A model generated the notes under the pieces. That model saw nothing but the letters and a program-made list of their open reading frames with translations. It did not search any database and was not told the origin of the DNA. This document shows positions 42,810-52,550 of a stretch of 64,000 nt of DNA, in pieces. How positions within the stretch are numbered: the stretch's first letter is position 1; every line of letters starts with the position of its first letter. The DNA is taken from assembly GCF_047496725.1 (NCBI RefSeq), contig NC_132972.1, forward strand, positions 1,726,501 to 1,790,500, read 5' to 3'. The position numbers and the translations under genes were made by a program. This stretch comes from Anoplolepis gracilipes. Its lineage: Eukaryota; Arthropoda; Insecta; Hymenoptera; Formicidae.

Positions 42810-42818
42810 CTTCGCCAT
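42810..42818 (-). other. candidate alternative start ATGGCGAAG before a donor
   Basis: The minus strand reads ATG GCG AAG followed at once by GTACGT, an acceptable donor. The three codons (MAK) end in phase 0 and could splice to exon 2 at 8067, giving a protein without the DUF4772 module. The signal is very short and hypothetical. Confidence 0.15.
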
Positions 42819-43456
42819 GATGGATTTTTAACATTTAACTTGGCGATAACCTTGACAAGACAAGAGAGATTGGCCACCTGCCGTCACGGCGAGAGTAACT
42901 GGAGCGATGAATTACCCGTTGGATATCATCTTGCGGCTGTCGACAGCTGTGTTGGATGGACGCGAGAGTAGGCTCTCCGACACGAATCAAACAAACCGGC
43001 TATTCGCGGATAAGCGAAGCCACGACGAAAAGCAAGAAGATATTAAAACTCCGGAGGTCGCACCGGCAGAGAGATAAGACCAAGTTATTTGCCGGAAGCG
43101 TTAAAGCCTCCGGCCTAGATAACGCGGGCCGATTGCGCGATTTTACGAAGAAACATCCGCGAGACGTCCTTTGCGCGACGCAAAGGCAGACGCACCGGTT
43201 AATTCGACCAAATATTTGCACATTAATCTCGTACTACACAGATATCACATGCACATACACATACACGGAGTCAGTAATTTTCGTTAATAATACGCCGTGA
43301 TATTATCCAATTACTAGTAATACTCGTAACAATTTCTGTACTATATTTGTACGTAGCTTGCTTTCCGATACTGGGTCAATGACGAAACAAAGTACCAGAT
43401 GGGTAAACGCTTTTGAAACTACCAATCAATAATGTTACTCAATATTACGAATCAAC

Positions 43457-43458
<2 letters not shown>

Positions 43459-43522
<64 letters not shown>
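43459..43522. repeat. (TA)n-(TG)n compound microsatellite
   Basis: About 24 TA units followed by about eight TG units, about 110 bp from MITE copy 3. Confidence 0.95.
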
Positions 43523-43523
<1 letters not shown>

Positions 43524-43632
43524 AAGAGGAACCGCTATAAACATTAATTTCAACAATTTACAAAACGTAAGAAAAGAAAGCAAGCTTTCGTCTTTTAAAA
43601 TCGGTTGCGAAATCGTGTTTTGAATCGCAATA

Positions 43633-43961
43633 GGGTAAATTCGGGTAAGATTGCCATAAAACTTATAAAAAAAATAGTGAAAACAAAAATAAAAATTATA
43701 GATCATATAATAATTTACATATCTTTATAATACGTCTAACGTCGATTACGACAGCTTAACTGTCATTTATTCGACGTCATAACAGTTTTAAGTGGACAAA
43801 TGAAAAACTATGATATAAGATTCACGATATCGTTATTTCGAACAACGTATGCACATAAATTACTGTAAATATCGATTATCTTTGATAATGATTAAAAAAG
43901 CGCATGATGTAGCGATTATTGAAAAAATTACAGCCTATGGCCATCTTTTCCTAGGTTACCC
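43633..43961 (+). mobile_element. MITE family A, copy 3
   Basis: Starts GGGTAAATTCGGGTAAGATT and ends in an inverted GGTTACCC, with TA on both sides (43631-43632, 43962-43963). The interior matches copy 1 apart from a small deletion near 43805 that removes the AAAACTTTGCAGGTAGT region. It is non-coding. Confidence 0.88.
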
Positions 43962-46379
43962 TAATTGCTATCGATACCTCGCCTTTACGTATCATCAAAG
44001 TTGGTTCATTCGCGTCTACCGACGACACGCTGGTAGACGCGACTCCCGCACGCACTCGACGCGTTGTTTACGTCTCGCGCCGTCCGCGTAGATGCGCGCG
44101 CGCGCGCGCGCACGAACGCTGTACATGTATGTATTATAATTGGGGGCAGTGAGGTTCGGGCTGGCGGCCGGCCGGTGCCGGGATGTCTATCTTTGGATTC
44201 ACGCACGAGAAAAGCGTGCGGGCGCTCGCGCGGATTCTCTTACTCAATCGACTCACGCCGCACGGCGCATATCGTACCGTGTCGTACCGGTGACCAGTGA
44301 CACCGTTAAACGCGGCCATTATTTCGAATGCACAGCCGGATATTTCCGTGGCGGTTGCGCGGCCGTACAGGCCGTACAGCGCACTTTCCGCGAAACGCAC
44401 TCTTAAATTGCATAGCATCACAGAATTCCTGCCGGTCCGTCGTTGCCAGTGCAAATGCATCCGAAGCAGGTGGAAATCAGCTGTGCCTTTTTCGCCATTT
44501 ACTCGCTTATTCGCTGCATTTGACGGTGGAACTGTGGTGAATATAATGCGAAAATTCCAAATTCACACAAATTTGATAAATTTAAAAATGTTTCCTCCCT
44601 CCGCAATAATATAATACTTCTTGACAGATAATATATATAAAAGGATATAATAATGTACCTATAAAAATATAAAATAAAAAATAAATACTTAATATATGTA
44701 TAATAAATATGAAAAAAAAAGACATTCTTGTAAATTCAATAATTTTCCAAGCAAAAAAATTTATAATTAATTTGATTAATTTAATTACATATATTCAATC
44801 AACGCTTACTTTTATTTATTTAAGACGATTCTTTTAATAAAATACGATAAAAGATGAGAAAGAGTTTTTATCGATGAAAAGTTCTTTATCGTCTCTGGAA
44901 AGATTTTTAATTATAAATTTAATTTATGTGTCTTTGAAATTACTTGAAATGTAAATTTTATGCAAAAATGTAAAAGGGTGTATATATGTTTATTTTACGA
45001 AAAACATCGCTTTCTTTACGCGTAGAGTTCTCGGCATCATATTATCTCGTCGCAATAAAATGCGCGATTCAGCGGTACTCAACTTCATCCGTCATGCGTG
45101 ACCATCCATTTGCGTCAGTGTGTTGACGTTTTGCATATTTGAATGACTTCACCTTGCAAGGTTGCGATTGATAAGTCATGACCGTGAGTAGTGAAATCTA
45201 TACTTGCCTCGGATGAAAACGTGATGACTGATCGAATGACTAAAGGTGTGTTATAAATGTCGTCGAGTTTTTTTGGCAACGACACTATTGTTTGACATAT
45301 ATCGAACCAATTAATAAATTTAATTATTAATGTCATAATTAAAATCTTGACGTATATATCATGGAGAGTCAAAAGATTAACAATTAAAACACGTTATTTA
45401 AATTATGCATACCTTCATCTCTGCACGTAAATTTTAATTGCAATATGAAATCAAAATTTTTCTATGATTTAATACATATTATATATCAAAAGCATTTATA
45501 ATATTTTCTAATATTTCAATCATTAACGTTAATCATTAACTCGGCTGCTTATACATCAATAATATGACAGACTGCATATATTTGTACGATAAAGACTTTA
45601 TTCTTTATTTTGTTCACATTTCCTTTAATTTAATATTAATTTAATATTAATGTAGCATTAATAAAAAAGTTATATTTTTATACTTTGGTAAAAATATGAG
45701 AAATTTAATTTTGACCGACTACTTGTACGTTAAAAATTAATTTAATAAAATAGATGATAATTTATGAAATTATATGTATGTATATCGCTTATAAACATAT
45801 GCTGAAAGCGCCTTTAATACTTACTCGAATATTTTTAATTCGCGCCAAACAGTTAAAGGTTAATGGTGAATTAGCATTTCGTCGTCAAGTCTGGTGTATG
45901 AAGTGCAGGAAAATACCTGCGTTTCGCATAAACTTATTACGCGCAATAAGATATACTGCAGAAGCATGCGTGTATGAGCTTCGAAAATCACCACCTACAT
46001 GTATTTACATTAACGAGCTCCGCTATTTATCGATTCACGGTTGAGCGACCTTCGTCGAACCGGCGGCGACGTCATTAAAAGTCTGCCGTACACACGCGGG
46101 CTGTATATTCTCCTCTGACTATATATAACATATTATACACGTAAACAAATGTCTAGGAGATATCTCGTTGAAGGATCGTTATTACGCCTTGGATTTCTAT
46201 CGAGCCATTAATCGCGGCGCCTCGCGATTAGAACCGGCGCGGGTCGTAAAAACACCTTACGATTCTCGAAGAATCGAGAGGTTCGACGTCGACCGTTTAT
46301 TTACGCGTATTCGCGCACATGTGACGTCTCGCAAAAATTGCAAGGTTACGCGAAAAGAGTTTACATGTAAGACGCTTAC

Positions 46380-46469
46380 CTCACCACGGTCGAGACAAAA
46401 ATTATGGCCGGGACTGCCGAGTGACAGCGACACTTTGTTCCTTATTGCGTAGTACAAGATATCACGCAT
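46380..46469 (-). other. candidate alternative first coding exon (30 codons) in intron 1
   Basis: The minus strand reads ATG at 46469, then 30 open codons starting MRDILYYAIRNK and ending CLDRGE, followed by a strong donor GAG|GTAAGC (46380/46379). The end is in phase 0, compatible with exon 2 at 8067. A CpG-rich block lies just upstream on the minus strand (46500-47060). No homologue is recognised. It could be chance. Confidence 0.22.
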
Positions 46470-46597
46470 ATTTGCCGGGTAGGAATCCAATCGTATAAAT
46501 CATAGAGGACGCACCATAGTTGGTCGAGCGATTCCGGCAGAATGGCACCGCGACGCGTGACACAGTCGGAGGAGAGAAGCGGAAAGAAGAGAGAAAG

Positions 46598-46599
<2 letters not shown>

Positions 46600-46645
<46 letters not shown>

Positions 46646-46654
46646 AGGGAGAGA
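46600..46654. repeat. (GA)n microsatellite with GGGA tail
   Basis: About 20 GA units ending in GGGAGGGAGGGA. In insects GA tracts can bind GAGA-type factors; no such role is shown here. Confidence 0.9.
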
Positions 46655-46771
46655 TACAATAAAAGTCGCGAAAAACCGGACGCGTACTGTACGGATACGG
46701 CTCGTTTTTCCACGATGCGAACACGGTTTCTGCGAAATGGAGCCGCTCGTCGGTCACGCCTGAGCTGTCTA

Positions 46772-46776
<5 letters not shown>

Positions 46777-46804
<28 letters not shown>
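46777..46804. repeat. (GA)n microsatellite
   Basis: About 13 GA units in the same CpG-rich patch as the longer GA array at 46600. Confidence 0.9.
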
Positions 46805-46806
<2 letters not shown>

Positions 46807-49750
46807 TTGCGTTAATGCGTTCCACGTGGGGTCACCCCCGGTAGCCGGTGCACCGGGCGAGTACTACCGTATCCGCTTCGCGCGCGCATAAAAGCCGCGG
46901 CGTCGGCTATCGCTGCGTACCCGCTCGCACGCTCACGCATGCGAGCGTGCGTGCGTGCGTGCGGAGTGCGGAGCTGCCGCCGGCCAGTGCCTCTCATTAC
47001 GAATCTTGGCGCGCCGATACGTAGCGGTATCGCGACTACGTGTATATTTCTCCGGCACGCTTCACCGAGCGTAATGGTAGACGAAGACTACAGCTCGGGG
47101 ATAAAACTTCCTTTGTCAAGAAATTCTGACGTAGCAGTAAGCTTAAAAGGAAGATTTTAATAAGGATCAGCGGGTATTTCGTAAATAGGGGGATTAGGAA
47201 GAGGAAACCTATCAATCATTAAAAACCGATTACTGCGAGAGAGAGAGAGAGAGAGAGAGAAAGAAAGTTAACATTAATATTATTATTTGAATATAATGAA
47301 TTACTCTGTTCATTAAATTGATACTATTTGTGTGAAACAGAGATATCTGATTATGTATAAGAATGAATAGTACAAAACGGTTGTCAGCATGTGGAAAGTT
47401 TTAGTCGCAACGGTTTATTCCTCACGTTAGGCATTTATCACGGCATACTGTGTTTTCATGAGCGTGCAAAAATGCACGCGGCAGAATGGCCCGTAATTCG
47501 AGCCGAGAGAAAATTGACGGATCGCGAGTCGTGTGACGTCAACGACACGATGAGGAGCGTTTCCCTCTGTTAACCCACTCGTTAACCCGTCCGTTCTTAT
47601 CGACTTTCAATTTTACCGTCTCGGGTTCATAGTGCAAAACGGTTCTTGGACAATTTTGTAAATTTACTGTATCGTTTTAATACTTGTGTGTGTGTGTGTG
47701 TGTCGAGTTTCTAATATTGATTTCATAAATTATTACGGCGCTAACGACGAGAATAACGTAATTATATTAAACTTTTTAGATATGGAATAATTTTAAATTA
47801 TTCACATTTCAATATACAAAAAATAATTGCTGTATATATTTGCGCGTTTAGAAAAATCTATATTTTCCATCAAAGAAAGAAAGAAAGAAAAAGAGAGCTC
47901 GGGAATCAGTTACAATTTAAAAAATTTTTTAAATGCATACTATATGCAACTAATATACATGTACAGTAATTTATTTAATTCAGACATCTAAGAGCAAGCG
48001 GAAATAATCGGCAGATTTAAAAAAAGAAACGTGAGATAGAGGACCGATAAGGGCTAAAATATTTCAAAGTTTACTTTGTCATCTCATTTGATATACATAA
48101 TCGTCTCCTTATCGTTGGAAAAGTTCTTCTACCGAAAATGACGGTGGGAAGGGAAATAAGGCCACGAGAGGCGCGGCTGGATTCTCCGGCTCTGTCTCGA
48201 AGCCAGGCATCTAGCAACGCGTTCGAATTGGGATGCAACGCGTGGTGAGGTGAAGCTTCGCTTCCCTTCTCTTCTACCATCATCTATCCCATCAACGCAG
48301 GGCGAGAGGAGAGACCGCGCGCTCATGCGCACCGCGTAAATGGGCCAGCCACTCGATCGTCCACTTTAGGAACGAGGTCACGAAAATTAAATTTTCTGAT
48401 TAACGACACACACGCGCGCGCGTCCCCGTCGCCGGCCCGGCCGCCTGGCCGCCCGGCAGTTCGCGTCGACGATTTTTACGAGATTCTCTTTCTTTTTCAT
48501 ATATACCTCGCCCATATTCTCTTCATCTTGTCGCCGATTACGTAGGATTTTTTTTTTCCATTCGCGAAGCTTTACAAGCTCCTTGTAATTCGGATTACCT
48601 CGAGCAGCACGCGTGCGCGCGCAAGCGCGAGCGCGAGCGCGCATCTTATTAGATCAGTTTCTGTCAAAGGAGGAAAACCGTGGCATAAATCTGATCCCTG
48701 ATGAAATTAGATCTTGTGATACTGGCCGCTCGATGTTATCGGGCGAGCGTGTTGCTCCGTTGTGAAACGCTCGCACGATCATCTCGCGAAACGGGCGGTA
48801 GCGCGCGCGCAAGCGCGCTCTTTGACAGGGCGCTAATCTGCGTTGGAGCGAGAGAGATGGAGACCCGGGATATGACGCCACGATATACACGATGTATCTC
48901 GTAGTATGCCGGCCACAGTATGCCCGCATTACGCCTTCGATTCGTTAATCCTCTCAAGGATCGTTAAACCCGTCGGACGCTAAGAATACCCCAATCGCAT
49001 TGTGACATGTGTGTGGCGTCTACAACCGGTTCCCCCGAGACATCGCAATAACGTGTCGCGAGAGCTCTTCCTTTCGAATGCGGTTTCTACGCAAATAAAA
49101 ATGCAAAGCTGCGCGACTTTCGATCTTATCCAAGTTTATTTGAAATGATACTTTTTAGAGAGAAAAAGAACGCATCTCAGTTTTAAGAATGCATCGCATC
49201 GCGTCATTCTAGAAGCTAGATAACAATAAGTTAGAAAAGTACTGCAAAAAAAAGAAGTGCTTGTTCGTCGAATAAATTGCATATGCAATTTTGTTTCAAG
49301 ATTTGTACAACTTTCAAGTTTGTTTTTCGAGTTGAGCAGATATCCTATAAAGTTTTTTAAAGTTTCATGGCGTAAAAAATATTACTGCAATTAACAGTAA
49401 AATATACTTAAAAAAAAAATAGAGCACGTACATAAGGGTGATTAACAACATTCTCTTGTATAAATTTTTTAATTTTAATAAATACTTAATATTCGAATAC
49501 TTTTCGTCGGCAAAATGTACGCGGAGAATGACCTTAAATCGTCTCTCTCAGGGGAAAAAAAAAAAAAAAATATTCAACCAAATAATTTAAATGTTATTTC
49601 TTTTACAACACTAGAATTTACGGCGCGTAATTCGGCGGGAATAACGCCAGCGATAAATTTTGTCACACTTGTCACACGTGTGTCCGCGCGACGACGATCA
49701 AGACTTTACATATACATATACACATACATAGACGCATAATGTAAACTCAC

Positions 49751-50149
49751 CTCCTGTCCGTTCGGGGCAATGACCACATCCACCTCGTCGAGATGCTGGC
49801 GATGTTCCGTGACCTCCGCGTGGATCTCCCTACCGTTGTACGTGAGATATACCTTCTGACCGGCTACCAGTCGGGCGCTGGTAACGGAGCCGAAGCCGGG
49901 GCCGATCAGGTCGCGGTCCGAGTACTCGGTGCTGGGACTCGGCGGGCATCCACCCGGCACGACGTCGAAGCGCACGGAATAGAGGGTCTTTGGCGTGACG
50001 CTCTTCTGGCCCGGCGGCGACTCGACGGAGGCGGTCTGCGGCGTCTTCACGGCGTAAATGGCGCCGCTGTAGTACTTGCCGTCCTCGCCGGGAGCGCACA
50101 CCCTGGTGCCGATTATGCTGCGCTTCGCCAGCCTCTTGCCTGTCGACAT
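49751..50149 (-). CDS. Glut4EF: Glut4EF / ZNF395-like zinc-finger transcription regulator, first coding exon (DUF4772 module)
   Basis: Encodes residues 1-133 and ends in phase 0 at GAG|GTGAGT (49751/49750). Key segments are KRLAKRSIIGTRVCAPG (5-21), a Ser/Pro/Thr linker with PPSPSTEYSDRDLIGPGFG (69-87), and GQKVYLTYNGREIHAEVTEH (97-116). The last matches the GQKVYVWYGGQE-type block of vertebrate ZNF395, and the first matches its KRSLLGARV block; this is recognition from memory. The start is the first ATG in the frame: the 306 nt upstream are open but contain no ATG. The family acts in the nucleus as C2H2 DNA-binding regulators (GLUT4 enhancer factor, Huntington gene regulatory-region-binding proteins). 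The finger itself lies outside the window. Codons are strongly C/G-ending, unlike the surrounding intron. Confidence 0.88.
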
Positions 50150-51163
50150 TATTCGCAGCTTCTGCCGATGACGCGATATCACTCGGTCGATGTGCCTGTG
50201 TTTTGCGTGCGGGTGTATGCGTGTATATACGTGCTTTGTTGCGTAAATCGATAGATGGATCGATCGATCTTGGTTCCGCGTTCTCTCGGCGGTTGGCGGT
50301 CGGCGATCAGTAGATCGAGTACGTCTTCGTCTCGCGCGGAGTGTCCTGTTGCGCGCGTGGCACTTGATAGACGCGCGACACAATATAAACCCTGTTCCTT
50401 CCACGTCCACTCGCGATGTACACGCAACGTACGAAGCACTCTCTCCGTTCAACAATGTTCAAAAGGATAATCGTTCACGACCCCGACACGAGGAGCACGG
50501 CGGCACATTGGCAGATTCCATAAAGTCACCCCGATTAAGCGGGAGCACGCGTGACGACGCAAAAGTTTGAAACCTCCAAAGTACGGATAAGAATAACACG
50601 TTACACGCTTGTCAAGCGTGCCCGACACTCTCGGCGACGCGCACTTGCGAAGGACGCCGGCTCTGACGAGTCACGAGCGAGCGGCGAGGATGTCACTCGG
50701 CCGGCACGTTTTATCGCTCTTTTTCTCTTCTATCCCACTTTAGGTCATCGTACCGTCCAACTTTTCGTCACGCACCGATCACACTTGTATATATATATAC
50801 CTGCCACCGGCGACGGTGGCAGTTTAAATTTGCGAAGGGAAAAAGGAGTCGCGCGGGGCTCTCTAGACGCTGGAGGGACGCGGCGGCCTCCGCGGCCTGA
50901 ACACAGAACTCAGCGTATCAACAAAGCGGCGTGCACCGTCGCCCGCGTTCGTCACGCCGTCCGCATATTCGAGGCACTTCGTGATCGATTCGTGGCGATG
51001 CGTTGCCGTACACACGTTGGCTGACAGCATAATAATACGGGGCTGACGCGCGCCGATAGTAGACAGTAATCCGAAGTCAGACGACGGCTTAGCCGGGTCG
51101 CGGTCGTACGTTTAACAGTAATCCGTACGGGAGAAAGACTCGCGGTAGCCGACATGTGATGCA
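50150..51163 (-). promoter_or_regulatory. 5' UTR and proximal promoter region of the Glut4EF-like gene
   Basis: This GC-rich flank lies upstream of the first coding exon. On the minus strand it holds two TATA-like stretches: GTTTATATTG (50390-50381), with TCAAGT about 20 nt downstream, and TATATATATA (about 50800-50790). The transcription start cannot be fixed from sequence. The plus-strand ORF at 50551-51024 has no recognisable domain and is not called. Confidence 0.4.
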
Positions 51164-52419
51164 CAGCTGAGCGACCGGGAGGGACTGAGAGGACAGACTG
51201 CCAAGCGGCTTTCACTGCGCCGGCCGGCCGCCCGCCCGTCCGGGAAAAACAGCTGATAGATAACAACAAAGCCACGTGACCCGGCCTCGAGCGCCCATTG
51301 GCCGCTCGCTCTGACCTACTTACTCCGATTGGCCCTCCGCCCGGACAACGAGAGAAACGGGAAAAAATCGCAGGCTAGAATGCTTAGGCAAAGAGCGCTT
51401 GCCCGACGAGACGCTCCACTCCCTTCCCTTCCCTCTCCTCCCCTCCCCTCTCCCGCCGCGTCTCCCCTCTCCTCCGCTCTGCTTCGTCGTGCGTACTCGG
51501 CGGCTCGGCGTTCCCGGCCCCGGCCCCGGCCCCCGCCCCCGGCCCCCGGCCCCCGGCCCCCGGCCCCCGGCCCCCGGCCCCCGGCTTCGACCCCGGCGTT
51601 TCTGCGAAGCGACGCCGAACGTCGACCGTCGACTTTTATGCGTCCATCTCTCGTACGAATATTCCACGCGAAATGTTTCATGATTGATTTTTCAGAATCA
51701 AGTTTCAGCAAACGGATAATAACGTAGAAAAGGGGTTTTAACCAACTCGGCACGATGCGGCGATCAGCTGTTACGCAAAATAACGCCCAGGCGGTTGTTT
51801 CGCCGTCAGCTGAGAATGTCGGTGACGAAACAATACCAGTACCAGCGGCCGGCCGCTCGGCAAAGCACCTCGCTTCGCGAGACCGTCCCATCGATCCTTC
51901 GATACCATACTGTATCGTATTTCTCGCGAAATACGTCGTATTTTATAGAAGCGCCGCTACCAAAGTTTCGCGATATGCGTATCGAACAGCGAAATGATCT
52001 CGGCCGTGCTCTGCATCGCGTTCCTACAGAGAAAACTGTGCTTTCTGCTTCAGCTGTCAATGTTGTTCGGCCATTTTGCGTCAGCTGAGTCGCTCGATGA
52101 CGACACGCGGCGAGTGGAGGGTCTGCACGTGGACGTCTGGACGTTTCGAGGCGGAGCGTTGCCAGCGGTAGACATTTTTACAAAAGCCTTACCTTTCGCG
52201 GTAACGAGTGTACACGTACGAATCGTATTCGTCGCTTGTTGTACGTGTACGTGTACGTGTTATATCCTTTCCCATCGTTTCTCGTTAAATGTAAGAAAAT
52301 CGAGCGTTCGAAGAGACGACTCAAAGAGATGCATATGCATGTTTTGCGGCGAGCGGCGAGTCGCTGGCCGGCGATGTAGAGAGCCGAGAGCCGAGAGTCG
52401 AGGGGACGCGCGTCAGCTG
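51164..52419. promoter_or_regulatory. cluster of seven CAGCTG E-boxes upstream of the Glut4EF-like gene
   Basis: CAGCTG occurs at 51164, 51250, 51765, 51807, 52051, 52082 and 52414. At 51805, 52080 and 52412 it sits in the identical 10-mer GTCAGCTGAG. A specific 6-mer is expected about 0.3 times in 1.26 kb, so this is a strong local excess. CAGCTG is a bHLH-dimer or AP-4-type site; the actual binder is not known. Confidence 0.5.
51513..51584. repeat. (CCCCGG)n to (CCCCCGG)n G/C-only minisatellite
   Basis: It starts as CCCCGG hexamers and becomes at least six GGCCCCC heptamers. The minus strand, the sense strand of the Glut4EF-like gene, is G-rich with runs of four or five G, so it has G-quadruplex potential. 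The Gly/Pro/Ala/Arg-rich frames over it are repeat translations. Confidence 0.92.
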
Positions 52420-52502
52420 AGGGCGCCAGTGACGAAACGCGAGAGAGTGGACGGTCTGCGAGAGCTATGTGCGACGACGATGGCAACGTCGTCGTTCTCG
52501 TT

Positions 52503-52550
52503 CCCCGGCCCCGGCCCCGGCCCCGGCCCCGGCCCCGGCCCCGGCCCCGG
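52503..52550. repeat. perfect (CCCCGG)8, a GGGGCC-type hexanucleotide repeat
   Basis: Exactly eight perfect units with no interruption, about 0.9 kb further upstream than the heptamer array and in the same strand orientation. The complementary strand is a circular permutation of GGGGCC. Confidence 0.95.

Larger units (their letters stand above)
8068..49750 (-). other. intron 1 of the Glut4EF-like gene (41,683 bp)
   Basis: It is bounded by the donor GTGAGT at 49750-49745 and the acceptor TTACAG ending at 8068. Both flanking exons are in phase 0. It is mostly AT-rich non-coding DNA with microsatellites, homopolymer runs and several MITEs, listed separately. CpG-rich patches lie at about 13000-14280, 23520-24180, 34140-34640, 38000-39200, 39950-40700, 44000-44400, 46500-47060 and 48390-48960. 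No complete gene was found on either strand; open frames inside it lack domains and mostly arise from simple repeats or GC-rich DNA. Three short ATG-to-donor frames may be alternative first exons. Confidence 0.7.

Noticed and set aside
45115..45372. Minus-strand ORF of 85 codons with protein-like text ending ...QICKTSTH
   Set aside because: The upstream part is AT-rich and low complexity, there is no good acceptor before the better part, and no family is recognised.
46462..46891. Arg/Glu-rich and Leu/Ser-rich ORFs on both strands
   Set aside because: They are translations of the two GA microsatellites and have no other support.
46926..46962. CGCACGCTC...GAGCGTGCG inverted repeat
   Set aside because: Short, and made of simple CGTG-type repeats; not distinct from the surrounding low-complexity sequence.
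48597..48644. Minus-strand ATG frame MRARARACAR before GAG|GTAATC
   Set aside because: It ends in phase 1, incompatible with exon 2, and is a translation of an alternating CG tract.
50150..50455. In-frame upstream extension of the Glut4EF-like first exon (102 codons)
   Set aside because: It contains no ATG in frame and reads as a low-complexity Arg/Thr/His-rich translation of the 5' UTR; the conserved protein begins MSTGKR.
51316..51891. 191-codon Gly/Arg/Pro-rich minus-strand ORF
   Set aside because: Its length comes from the G/C-only array, which lacks stop codons in several frames.
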